Shown in pieces: positions 9,874-20,546 of a stretch of DNA of 64,000 bases. This stretch comes from Anthonomus grandis grandis (Eukaryota > Arthropoda > Insecta > Coleoptera > Curculionidae). A model generated the notes under the pieces. The model was not told the DNA's origin and made no database searches. It saw only the letters and a list, made by a program, of their open reading frames with translations. The position numbers were made by a program, and so were the translations under genes. The stretch spans positions 15,146,785 to 15,210,784 of the forward strand of contig NC_065552.1 of the NCBI RefSeq assembly GCF_022605725.1. Direction: 5' to 3'. How positions within the stretch are numbered: position 1 is the stretch's first letter; each line of letters opens with the position of its first letter.

Positions 9874-11298
9874 GAGTGCTTTCATTTCAAAAGAAACCAC
9901 CGTTAATAACTAAAAAAAAAACACGTAAAACTAGATATATAGGGACACGTTAAATTTTATATTTGTCAAAGTTCTGTTAATTATTAGGTCAAATGGAAAC
10001 ATCATTGTAAGCAGCATTAAAATGTCTATTCAATAGTGCCAAAAAAAAATGAAATCGGTTAACGTACCAGCAAATAGTAATCAAAAATGTCTAAGGGAAT
10101 AATGGACACTTAATCGACCTCAAACTTTTATATTTTAGATGGCTACTTTAAGCGTGATACATCGTTTTAAATAGATATAAAATATACAATATTCTATCTA
10201 ACCAAACAAAAAAAAAAACAAAATCGGTTGACGTATAAGTGAATAATAAGCAAAAATGTGTGGTAACAAAAAACTTTTTTTTTTAATAACTTTAACTTTG
10301 GTAGGTCAAATAATTGCCCCATAGTGTCACACATTATTTTAAATGGCAAACAATTTTCCCTCTTACTTCGCCAAAAAAAATGATGCAAGTGAAAGCAATT
10401 TACCAGTAAAAATGTATGATAATAAACAGTTTATTTAGTCCAAATGTTTTTGTTTGGATGAAATTGGTGATGAGATACTAAACTAAAATAAATTGTATTT
10501 CCAATAAGATGGAGCTCTAATACGCTTTAACAGTTCGAGAGTGGCTAAGTGAACAGTATCTAGGGATGTGGATTGGCCGGCGTGATGCAATCGAAAGGCA
10601 CGGTCGCTAGACTTAACACTGCTAGATTTTTTTCCTTCGGAGGGATTTAAAAAGCAAGGTTTATAAAACCCCACCTGAAAGTATTAATGATTTAAAGGAT
10701 TAAATTGCTCGCGAATGTAGAGATATTAGTGGTTAATTAAGTCAATGTTCGTGAGGAATTCAAAACAGACTTTATTAGTGTCTCGCGAATAACGCAGAGC
10801 ATATTTTGAGCACTTATAAAATAAATCTATGAACTGATTAAAGTGTTATTTTTTGAACATCTTTTTATACCCCTACTGTTTATAAGTCTTGTAATAGTCT
10901 AAGTAACTTACATTTTTTATACAGCGTTTGGTGGTAGATTTATGCCCTTTAAAATGGTGTTTCACACTATAGGATAGCAATTTGACATAATTTGACAAGT
11001 ATGACGTTTACATAAAATATTTATTATCACCAGAAATTTTAGCTCACTATTCGCTAGTACGTCTTCTGATTTAATTTTGTTTGCACTATTGAATAGATAT
11101 TTCAGTGCTGCTTACAATAATGTGTCACAAAATAGAGATTCTCATTTGACATATTAAAGTGAGGTTAGCTAGAGGTGAGGACATGATTGACAGAACTTTG
11201 TCAAATAGAGAATTAGACCCCCTATATACTATATATAAAGTGTTGTTTATTTGTTTAGAAGTTAGTCAGGGTGGTTTTTTTTTTAAATGAAAGCACTG
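9874..11298. mobile_element. Non-autonomous inverted-repeat DNA transposon (TA target)
   Basis: The left end (9874 on, GAGTGCTTTCATTT) and the reverse complement of the right end (11298 backwards, CAGTGCTTTCATTT) are homologous for more than 200 bases. Shared blocks include TATATAGGG, TTTGACAAAGTTCTGT and TTGTAAGCAGCA. TA lies immediately outside both ends (9872-9873, 11299-11300), as in Tc1/mariner-type insertions. Inside, two related subrepeats lie at about 10040-10090 and 10215-10260 (TCGGTTAACGTA, TCGGTTGACGTA). No transposase was found; a 63-codon minus frame at 10483-10674 is unidentified. A relic of the same family lies at about 40860-41035. Confidence 0.7.
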
Positions 11299-11300
11299 TA

Positions 11301-11624
11301 TACCAATATTATATAAAAAGGGAGAAATATAAACTAAAAAAACAGCAACAGCACATATTCTACTATAATATATTCGGAAATATATTCTATAAAAGAATTC
11401 ATTGCGAATCATCATCAAAGTTGTATAAATACAAATAAGATGGTGAATTTATAAATACGATGTGTTTAAGAAATTCCTTTACGTGCTATTGGAATTTTAC
11501 GATTTATTTTATACTTATATCGTAGTTTCTCACTATAGATTGAGTTTCATAACTAGACTAACTATATAGATATGTCGGCTCCATATTTAGAAATAAGTTT
11601 TAATATATAATATATGATTATTAG
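11301..11624. other. AT-rich spacer
   Basis: Non-coding A/T-rich sequence between the inverted-repeat element and the hAT left end. Nothing else was seen. Confidence 0.4.
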
Positions 11625-11745
11625 TAGAGATGAAACGGATATCCGGTAACTATCCGGTATCCGGCCTATCCGGTCTACATTTACTATCCGGCCGGATGCC
11701 GGATATTGGCTCAGTATCTGTCCGGATACCGGATATTTAAACAGT
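11625..11745. repeat. Putative hAT terminus with clustered CCGGATA repeats
   Basis: TAGAGATGAAACGGATATCC at 11625 resembles a hAT terminal repeat. It is followed by about ten direct and inverted copies of an ATCCGG/CCGGAT core within 110 bp, like the subterminal transposase-binding repeats of hAT elements. It lies 3' of the minus-strand hAT transposase at 11972-13957, the expected place for that element's end. The matching opposite terminus was not found. Confidence 0.45.
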
Positions 11746-11971
11746 AACGTAAATAACAAAAAATAGTCGAACTAGACTTCTAATAGCTTTTATTAAAGAT
11801 AACAAAGTCATAGAAACCATCTGAAAAACTAAATTACTCGTTATAAAACAGTAAAAACTAAAAAAAGAAAATTGTAGCTACTTAAAAGTTTTAAGTATAC
11901 TAGACTAGAACAATTCAACCACATATTAAAAAAACCGCAAAGGGATCCTTAAAATTAAAAAATACATATAC

Positions 11972-13957
11972 CTAATAGTCAAAATTAAGAAGTGATAAAT
12001 TATGGTGAAAGAAAAGCAAATTTTCAGCGTTTGCCGGCAACAGGCAATTTCGCTTGTTTTCGTAAACCAAACCTGCTTCGGAAAACAGCCTCTCACTGAA
12101 AATACTGCTGCAAGGAGCTGAAAGGTATACGTTGGCAAACTTCATCAAATTGGGATACTCTTGTAAATTAGCCGACCACCAAGCGTACGGATCCCGGTTG
12201 TGATCAATTCGAACTGTCTGCAAATAACCGCCAATCTCTCTTGCAATTGGATTTTTTGCTTGATTTTGACTTTGATGACTTTGACTGTTATTTTCATGTG
12301 CTATTTCATTGAAACAATCACAAAAGGTGTCGTGGGAATCGCGAGTCACATTGGAATCAGTTTCATTTCTGCTTTTTTTAGAAGGTGGTGGTGTGGATGA
12401 TGGCGATGTATCACTGCTGCTGGAGGACTCGTCGCAAGTCATTTTTAAAAACTCTAACAAGATCTTTTGTCGCGCTCTTTCAGCTTCAAGAGTCCCTAAA
12501 TAGTTTGTTCTGAATCTGGGATCCAAGAAAGTTGCAATAAGATAATTCGGATCTGTAGATAATGAGCTAAAACGAGAATTAAATTTTGATTTTAAGGCAG
12601 CTCTCATATGAAGTAAATCAGCTGTTCGTTGCGCAGTCTCATCCTTGCGTAGGTATTTTTTCAATGCTGCTATAGATACGGTATTACTTCGGATATGCAG
12701 GAGAGACCAGCACTTCTGATTTTAAATATCTCTTCGAATAGCTTCAAAAGTTTGACACATTGTTCCATCAGACACCACTCATGAGTCGTTAAATTAGTCA
12801 GTGTGTCGTAATCGGCAAGATAAAGGGATATAGCACGTTTTTGTTCTAACAAGCGTTCTGACATGTAAAACGTGGAATTCTACCTCGTGCTGATATCCTG
12901 CACTAATTGATGTTCGGGTAAACTCAACTCCTTTTGAATTGCCAACAGTTTTTCTTGAGCTAACCCCGAATGATTAAAATATGTAACGAGACGTCTGCCT
13001 TTGCTTATCATTTCGATTACTTCGGGCTGTATCTTTAATGACTCAGTAACAACCCCCTGAAGCGAATGAATCAAACATCTGGCAGAACTATACTCTGCCA
13101 TGCGAACACCTTTTACCATGTTTGCACCGCTGTCATGAACAAGTACATGTTTTTGGTTTTGGTGAATATCCCATCGAGCTGCAATAGCATTGAGTTCATT
13201 TGCTATGTTTTCCCCTGTGTGGGATCTGGAGAATGGTTTCATAGCAAGAACTCCGTGTTGAAGTTGAAATTCCGGAGACACCCAATGGGCTATGAAACTC
13301 AGAAACCTAGAGTTATTGTGCGCACACGTCCATATATCAGAAGTGACAGAAATTGCGACAGCATTTGAAATGCTTCCTTTGATTTTTTCAATAATTCTGT
13401 TGAAGATATCTGGAATAATTTTTTGGGTTATTTATGTGCGACTTGGTAATTCATAGCGAGGTAAAGCATGTTGAAGAAGTCTTTTAAATCCAACTCTTTC
13501 TACGATACCTAGCGGCTCATTATCTAGTGCAATCATTTCTGCAATTAAATAATGATATTTTTTTGCCTTTAAATCACTAACATTCCAAACTTGTTTTCTC
13601 TCAATGCATTCTAATAAAGTTAGCTGATTTTCTGTCGTTCTCAAAAACGAACTTGTACTAGACGCATCAGACTTCTCAAGCATGGTAGTTTCTTCTTTGC
13701 CTTTAGCTTTGTTAAGCAAAGCAAACTTCTCGGGATGTTTGGATTTTACGTGGTTAGTCATGGCGGAAGTACCTAGAATATAGGTAATTTCTAAATTTAC
13801 CCGAAAATAACCAAACAAACACACACTTACCAGCCTTTTCTCCTTCTCCGCCCCGAGATATTTGAAGCTGGCACAGCAAACAGTCAGCCAACCTATTGTT
13901 GTTTTTAATTATGTCAAAATATTGCCATATTGGCGACCTTTTTGTGTTCGACGACAT
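11972..13957 (-). pseudogene. hAT transposase with BED finger, inactivated
   Basis: The start MSSNTKRSPIWQYFDI opens a BED zinc finger (CLLCQ, then NHVKSKH). A 58-bp intron (13773-13830, GTAAGT..CTAG) splits it, and the splice joins KAG to TSAMTNH in frame. The body has the ZBED-type regions PRYELPSRT, HDSGANMVKGVRMAE and RCLIHSLQGVV. The C-terminus has the hAT dimerisation block WWSANLQEYPNLMKFA, YLSAPCSSIFSERLFSEAG and NCLLPANAENLLF. Damage: an in-frame TAA after PSRT (ends at 13432), a TGG-to-TAG type stop after QDISTR (12880), and a one-base shift near 12680-12705. It would have been a nuclear cut-and-paste transposase of about 620-640 residues. Family assignment is secure. Confidence 0.88.
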
Positions 13958-14117
13958 ATTTAGAACTTCTAAACAATAAAACTATCTGCACTCTATCTAC
14001 GTAGGAACTATACCGATTTTGAAACGTCACCAACAACACGCACCCGGTCAAACTACGCAGAAACTAAACTAATATAAAACCGACGCCACGACATGCCCCG
14101 GTCGATTGCCCCCGGTC

Positions 14118-15064
14118 GCATTTAAACATTCCGGTATAGAATTTGACACTTTGACACAGGCGAATTTGATTGGTCCATTTCAAATAATCGACTAATCACA
14201 AAGTAGTGCTGAAAACTTGCGCATTATCAATTTTTTTGTATTAAGAACAAATAATCATTTAATATCTATATTTTAATAAGAACAGTTAAGGTAGTTTGTC
14301 ATAGTTTTTGGCAGATAGCATAACAATGTTTTTTTTTATGCTAGGTATATGCTGACGTTATATGAAATAACAATTAGTTATTATCTTAACATCGAACTAA
14401 GTGCTAACCCATTTTTGATACGACGTTTTTCTAATCATAAATAAAAAATGGTTCCTTCACTCAGAACACTCTAATTCATTGTACTCAAAACAATTCTTGT
14501 TAAAAGGTCTTCATAAAATGCGTTTACAGCCAAGAAAGCTTGTAAACCATAGTATACCGCTTATATCAATTATTAACCTATTACATAAATTAATGGGAAG
14601 TTTTAGCTAAGAAATATTTAGATTACCTGTATGCAAATTTTTTAGCGTTTTTAATACTGGACTGATAACGCCATGACGAAAATGCCTGTTCCTCATATTC
14701 ATTCATCCATTCCACGCCATCTTTTTCATTTTTCATGTTGCCCCTATACAAATTTTCGGTAACTTTTATTAGTCTCTCCATAATTAATTAATTATTACAC
14801 TCCAATATTGCACGAATTGTAACGAAGTAATATTGCACTGTAATACTGCACGAACAGAGAACGCATTAACGGATTGTTGACACGTGGTCAGCCTATTTAA
14901 TAGAAAAACCGCGCCAACTACATTGCAACAATCCGATTTGTGTTTTAGCACCGTCCAACATTCTGACCCTTATTTTGGCACTTCGCATTTATTGGCGAAA
15001 CAAATTCAAATCGACCAATTAAATTCGCCTGGGTGTCAAATCCTATACCGGAATGTTAAAATGC
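14118..15064. mobile_element. MULE-type deletion derivative with 9-bp target duplication
   Basis: Inverted termini of about 80 bp begin GCATTTAAACATTCCGG (left) and GCATTTTAACATTCCGG (right, reverse complement). They share the blocks TTTGACAC, AGGCGAATTT and ATTGGTC. CCCCCGGTC flanks both ends (14109-14117 and 15065-15073). A 9-bp duplication and long termini starting with G are the signature of Mutator-like elements. The 947-bp body keeps one spliceable exon on the minus strand (14627-14781) and no catalytic domain, so this looks like an internally deleted copy. It sits just 5' of the broken hAT gene and may be inserted in that element. Confidence 0.7.
14627..14781 (-). CDS. Orphan first exon inside the MULE derivative
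   Basis: A 51-codon frame starts at an ATG (14781) with MERLIKVTENLYRG and continues through GVEWMNEYEEQAFSSW to NAKKFAYR. It then meets a good splice donor (CAG/GTAATC at 14627/14626). The composition is protein-like, and the WMNEYEEQAFSSWRYQ pattern recalls the N-terminal region of MULE-type proteins, but I cannot name a family with certainty. No downstream exon survives before the left terminus. The position, oriented from the right terminus inwards, fits the 5' exon of the parental transposase. It is probably non-functional alone. Confidence 0.4.
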
Positions 15065-15073
15065 CCCCCGGTC

Positions 15074-16399
15074 GATATAATCGAATTTTAAACGAAAGAC
15101 GTCGAATAAACCCGATTTCGATAGCAGGATCACAATTTTGTTGTATTTAAAATTTTTCATTAGTATTTATTTAAATTGTTCATTTTATACGTGTTGACAG
15201 ATTGACATGGTTAATTTGGTTAATTAAAATAACAGAAAGGCATGACCAAATTAAGGTGTTAAAATCAAATTTATTATTCGTTACAAAATTCCAATATAGT
15301 ATTATTTAATCGCAATACTTAAAAAACGCATAATCAAAAAGATTTACTGAAAAAAATAATTTTTGTCTGATAAATTAATTTATCATCCCATTAATTTTTA
15401 GTAGTGACTTTTTCATTGTGCCTTTACTTTAGATATTATGATTAAATATTGCAATGATGAACTTCCTTATAAAATAAAATTTAATTGCAGATAAGCTATG
15501 GCATAAATATCACCAATCCCAAAATAAAAATTTTTACGATTTTTTTCTAAACGTAGATATTTTATTTTCCCGAAAAATAACAACTTAACAAAGTTTTAAT
15601 AAAATAAACAATCACTCATAATATAAATTTTAATAAATTTAAAAATGTTTTAAATTAGGTTAATTAAAAAAACATTTTAATTTTACTATGCCAAATATAT
15701 ATTTGATAAAATATAAATTATTTTTAGTTAATTTGTGATTCTACTTCATAAAGAAAAAACATATCTAGCCAGAAAAAAAATAGGATTTATTTTTAATTAT
15801 AAAAAAAAGATAAATGTAGTTGCATAATACATAACGAGTGTCACAACGCAGAAACTTGTAAGTTACAATTTGCAAATCTTTGAGAGTAATAACAATATTT
15901 TATTTTTGTCCTAAAAAACACGTAATATTTATTTTATAGATATATTTGTAAAAAAATAAATATAATAAAATTATTATAGAAATTTATAACCATTTTCTTT
16001 TTTTTGAAAACTACATTTACCCGATACTACGTTTCATAAGTATTCTTATGATATAAGGAATTGCAGTCTTAAAAAAAACAAAAAATACAAACATAAAATT
16101 TTTTTATCACTATATTTTCTATATCAGAAAATATAATATTATTATTATACTTAATATTTGTATACTTAGGTATACTTCCGAATAAATAATATTATTAATA
16201 ACCTATTGCAATAATATCAGCAAACCCAAAAAATGCTCGACTTGCTAATTTTAAGTTTAAAAAAAGAATTTGTTAACAATTATATGTTTTAGGTATTTAT
16301 TATAAACAAAATAAAATAAAAAAATAAGCAACTAATATAATTGTCTTGTCTTATCTTATTGACTTGATGGCTCTGCTGCAAGGCAATTGCCAGCCCGAT
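15074..16399. other. Very AT-rich non-coding stretch
   Basis: Long A/T runs without coding frames. The right end of the hAT element may lie near 15074-15200, but no reverse complement of TAGAGATG was found. Confidence 0.4.
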
Positions 16400-16516
16400 T
16401 TGTGTGAGATCCTACTTTATCTGGCTCTGGACCATGTAGGAGTCTCAGGATACTTTGCTGGACTGTGACTCTTTAATAAGCAAATATAACTTATGGCCTC
16501 TAGGCGTATTCTGTTT

Positions 16517-18278
16517 CTATCTATGGCTGTAAAACAGGGGAAATATTAGATAGGAGTATAAGATCTTATATAGGTAAAAATTAATAACGCGATTAATTGG
16601 GCACTCAAAGAAAATATGGTCCAAGTCGTCCCATGAACCACAATCACACAAAGGGTTATCTTTCATGTTAATTCGATAAAGGTGGGAGTTAGTCAAGCAA
16701 TGTCCTGTACGCATTCTAATAATTATTGTGATATGTCTTCTGTCTTTATAGTTCGAGTTAACAAACCATTTTTTGTTGGTAAATGTAGGTTGTACCCTAG
16801 CATAGATGATTGTTTAACATTAAAATTTTCCATTTGTCCCTAAATGTACTTATTATTTCCTGCTTTAAAATGTTGAATATATCCTGAATATCATAGAGCA
16901 TTCTTCTAGGGATGTTTAAATCAGTTCCCACTTTGGGCGGAATATCTTCCTCATTATTGCCTAATATATCTGAATGACCTGGAATCCAAGACAGTCTAAT
17001 ATCATAGCCATTGTTGTTAGTCATGGCAATTAATCTTTTAGTTTTAAGAACCCAATATTCAGAATTTGATGTAAAAAAAGAACCACTGAGCTTTGTAATT
17101 GCATCTTTTGAGTCTGAAAATATTATTACTCTCTTGACTTGTTGATTGATAGCGGTTTCTACAGCATCATGAATAGCAATTATTTCGGCCTTATAAATAT
17201 TAACGTTATCCGGAAGACGTGACAAACATCTATAGTTCAAGGATGAAAAAATAGGGTGATTTGTAACCACGTCCAATCCTTTCAGAGCCGTTTTTGCACA
17301 TGGTTTAAAAAATATCGAACCAAAATCTAGATGAGATTGTACCAAGTCAAAAAAGGCAGTCAAAAGGGTGTGTGGGTCTGCACCCCACCATACTCTACAC
17401 AATGTTCGTAGGACGTTCAGTGATTTTTTTGCCTTATTTTTAATTTTTAAGATGTGAGGTGGCAACTTTAGATTCTCTTGCAATACTATTCTCAAATATT
17501 TCACATTTTGTTTAAAGCGGATAACTGAATTATTAATTTGTATGGGAGGTGGGGTGACACTTTTTCTCCCTCTAGTGAACAGGTTTAAGTCAAAAATATT
17601 TTTTTATTAATTTCTAAAACTTTAGCACCACATGATGACAATACATTTGGTCTACAATTGTCAGGGTCCAATGGATCTTTATTTGGTTTCAAAATACTAA
17701 CAACATTAAATTTTTGCCAGGATATCGGTATTTCCCGTTCCATTAGGATTTTATTATAGATATTTAAAAGAATTTGTTTAGTTTTAAAGGGCAGAAATTT
17801 AATCATTTGATAGGACACATCATCCATACCTGGTGCAAATGATTTCTTTTTATTTAGGGCCAGGTTTAACTCATTTAAGAAAAAATGCAAGAAATTGTCG
17901 CCTCCATTGGCCGGAGCCAGATTGAAACTGGGGTCTATATTTATAACTGACATATTGTCTAGAATGGATTGCTTAAAATTGTCTGAAATAACATGATTAA
18001 ATCTACTTATTTTAGAGTTGTTATTATTCGATTTCCTTAAAAATAAGATTTTTTTTAATACAGGTGACCACTCCCTCATAACCATCATGTCTGTCATGCC
18101 TGATTGTGACGTATGTATTTATATTGAAGATGTCATTAGTTTTTAGCCATGATTCAATTATTAAAATAATATCGGGACTTTCTTTATGCACAAGGCTATT
18201 TAAATTGTCCCTATTTTAATTAGAATTTATAGTTATCAGATTCTAGCAGATGATTTTTAGTTTATTTCTGTTAAACAT
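16517..18278 (-). pseudogene. LINE ORF2 remnant: endonuclease, RT and RNase H pieces
   Basis: It starts MFNRNKLKIIC at 18278 (one Trp position is TAG). Endonuclease pieces are SPDIILIIESWLKTND and RHDRHDGYEGVVTCIKK. The frame then jumps to RT motifs (KSFAPGMDDVSYQMIKFLP, then WQKFNVVSILKPNKDPLD and RPNVLSSCGAKVLE). After about 17590 the sequence skips the palm and resumes in the thumb (FDLNLFTRGRKSVTPPPIQI, then LRTLCRVWWGADPHTLL). The RNase H has FSDSKDAITKL and LSWIPGHSDILGNNEED. The end is a Cys/His motif (DCGSWDDLDHIFFECP). It would have nicked DNA and copied RNA; with the catalytic palm gone it cannot. Confidence 0.8.
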
Positions 18279-18302
18279 AAGGGTGAGAAGCAAGGTAGGC
18301 TT

Positions 18303-19693
18303 TTAGGTTGAATCGGATTGAAAACTGGGATCGATATCCAGGTCAAGGTTTTGGTTATACAATATAATTTGGAATAATCTTTTATTATTTTCTGAGGTGT
18401 TTAAAATTGCATTAATAATGTGCCTGACATCATCAGGGTAAGGAGGTTCTTGTAAATCATAAGTGTGAACTGCACTAGTACTAGGCAATGATGTATTTAA
18501 ATTATTTTCTGAAATTTGTGGAAAAATAGGTGCTCTAGTTTCTTTTTGAGGTCTTAAATTGGGAAACGTTAAATGTTTATTATATGCTTTTTTGTCATAA
18601 CCCTTATGGATTATGCGTTTTTTCCTATTATTTTCAGTGACAACTTGTTGAAGAGATCTTTTTACAGGTGCTGTTTTTGCATGTTGTGTGCGTCTCTGTG
18701 ATGGTTGGATTGTATTTTCTGAAGGGTCTTGTCTAGTTATATTGTAAGCTTGGGAATTCTGTAGGACGATATACAAATTCATCTTTTGAGATGTAGTTTT
18801 TTTTAAGTTTTTTTTAAATTCGCTAGCATTATAAAAAGTAATATTTTCAAAAACCATTAGTTTTTTAATATTTTTCTGTCTGGTATACTCTGGACAGCTT
18901 TTGTCTGTTGACTTATGGGGGTTTTTGTAATAGAAGCATTTAATTTCACAACAGGAGTGCTCCTCTTCATTGTTATTTTTTTCGTCTGCACAGGTAAAAC
19001 ACTTCTCTTTGCCTCTGCAATTTGTACGAGTATGTCCATAGCGCAAACATCTAAAACACTGTGTTACTAGATATATATGGATACTGATCTTTCAAGCCTA
19101 TATAAATTTATAGATTTAGGAAGACAAACACCCTTAAAAGTAAAGAGGACTGACCCAGTAGGTTCATATACGGTTTCTTTATCTTTAACAATTCTACGAT
19201 TCAATCTCCTGACTTCAAGAATTTCAACTGCACTATTTGTTTTAAAGCACTCTAGGAGTTCTTCTTCCCCTATTTCTAAATTTACCTGCCTGACTAACCC
19301 CTTGCATGTCACAAAATTAAAAGGAATGAAAATTTTATAGCCTTTATTGAGTACAGTTTTATTTTTTACAAAGTTATTTGCTGCTTGATAATTAATGAAT
19401 TCTACAGAAATTCTATTTAGGCCGTTGTTTTTAATTTTTTTTTACATCATTAAGATTCGGGTTAAAGACATAAAGCAATTTTTATGTTATTAAACTTGCC
19501 TATACTGAAACTCACTTTTTCAGTGAATTCCAGATAAACTAAAAATGGACCGTTATCACATTGTAAATAAAGAATTGGTTCTTTTTCAAAGTTTGCCATT
19601 TGTAGAATCTTGAAGAATACCAGCATTACCTACAACATATTCCTCTAAACTTTTTACCTTAGGCAGGGTCCCTCCTCCCCCTGTATCGCTCAT
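18303..19693 (-). pseudogene. LINE ORF1 (gag-like, CCHC) remnant
   Basis: The likely start is MSDTGGGGTLPKVKSLEEYV at 19693. Broken frames then give YLQCDNGPFLVYLEF, GLNRISVEFINYQAANNFVK, TCKGLVRQVNLEIGEEELL and RRLNRRIVKDKETV, an RRM-like ORF1 core. Zinc knuckles follow (CFRCLRYGHTRTNC, then CFTC). A basic tail rich in Lys and Gln ends at 18303. Shifts occur near 19590, 19440 and 19070. ORF1 proteins of I-type LINEs bind the element RNA. The closest related scrap in the window is the RNase H fragment at 23685-23890. Confidence 0.75.
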
Positions 19694-20403
19694 AATAAAA
19701 AACAGCAGATTATAAATCAGATATAGATGACAGACACAAAAACCATAAGAATATTTAACAAATTTTAATTTTCATATCATTAAAAAATGTATTTGACATT
19801 TGTGTTGGGTATTTTATAATAATATTATATCTTAGAACTGCAATGTTATTAAAATATAAACGAACTATAATATCGAATTGAAAACAAACTTTACCAAAAA
19901 AAAATGTCTATTAAATCATTCATTCTATTACTAGTATTCGCCTAAAAGGAATGGTAAAAATTTTTAATATTTACCTATATAAATATTTGTTGCACATGGT
20001 AAAAAAGTTTACAAAATTAAATTTAAAAAAGCACACTACAAATCTCATAAATTAAAAACAGATAATTTAAATTTACTCTCAGCTATATTAAAGTATAAAC
20101 AAAAGTTACTCAAAAATACTATAATATGCAATTTGGTATACATTTTTCCCTTTTTGTTAAAATGCTTGAAATAACAGGAATAATCGAAATCATTTTTTTT
20201 TGCCGGGATAAACCTTTATTGCAATTTAACCAAAATCACACCTAATATTAAAAAACTAACATTGTAAAAATATTTAAATAAACCGAGTGGCAACTAATCT
20301 CTAAATTGACATATAAATGCGAATGAAATAACTCATAACTCGGTAAACGTCAACAATGTTACTTGAGTCAAAAGTTCGTCAACTAAGAAAGGTGATGTAC
20401 AAC
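19694..20403. other. AT-rich flank, no gene seen
   Basis: The left part may include the 5' UTR of the LINE. The rest is A/T-rich with no supported feature until the palindrome at 20404. Confidence 0.4.
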
Positions 20404-20453
20404 AATGGCGGGAACCGAAATCACATGTACATGTGATTTCGGTTCCCGCCATT
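20404..20453. repeat. Perfect 50-bp palindrome
   Basis: The sequence starts AATGGCGGGAACCGAAATC, is centred on ACATGT and ends in the exact reverse complement, with no spacer and no mismatch. It is GC-richer than its surroundings. No terminal duplication or second copy was seen in the window. Confidence 0.97.
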
Positions 20454-20482
20454 CAGGCTCAAATATAAGGGATTAGTCAGAG

Positions 20483-20544
<62 letters not shown>
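20483..20544. repeat. ATT/TAA microsatellite at LINE 3' end
   Basis: About 20 units of ATT on the plus strand (TAA on the LINE coding strand). It directly follows the 3' UTR of the minus-strand LINE and matches the microsatellite at its other end. Confidence 0.95.

Positions 20545-20546
<2 letters not shown>

Larger units (their letters stand above)
16400..19693 (-). mobile_element. I-like LINE with RNase H, internally deleted
   Basis: Minus-strand remains of a two-ORF non-LTR retrotransposon. From right to left they are ORF1 (gag-like with CCHC knuckles, 19693-18303), the start of ORF2 with endonuclease sequence (18278), the first part of the RT, the thumb, an RNase H domain and a terminal Cys/His motif. 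RNase H after the RT points to the I superfamily. Large parts of the endonuclease and the RT core, including the catalytic YxDD, are missing. The 3' end is near 16340-16400 but no clear tail was found. Confidence 0.8.

Noticed and set aside
11562..11759. 65-codon minus frame with repeated Pro/Gly/Arg motifs
   Set aside because: It is a translation of the CCGGATA repeat cluster at the hAT end.
14884..15150. 88-codon plus-strand frame
   Set aside because: It runs through the right inverted terminus of the MULE derivative and its target duplication, so it is a chance frame.
13958..15200. Search for the right terminus of the hAT element
   Set aside because: No reverse complement of TAGAGATG and no copy of the 8 bases left of 11625 was found, so element borders are not claimed.
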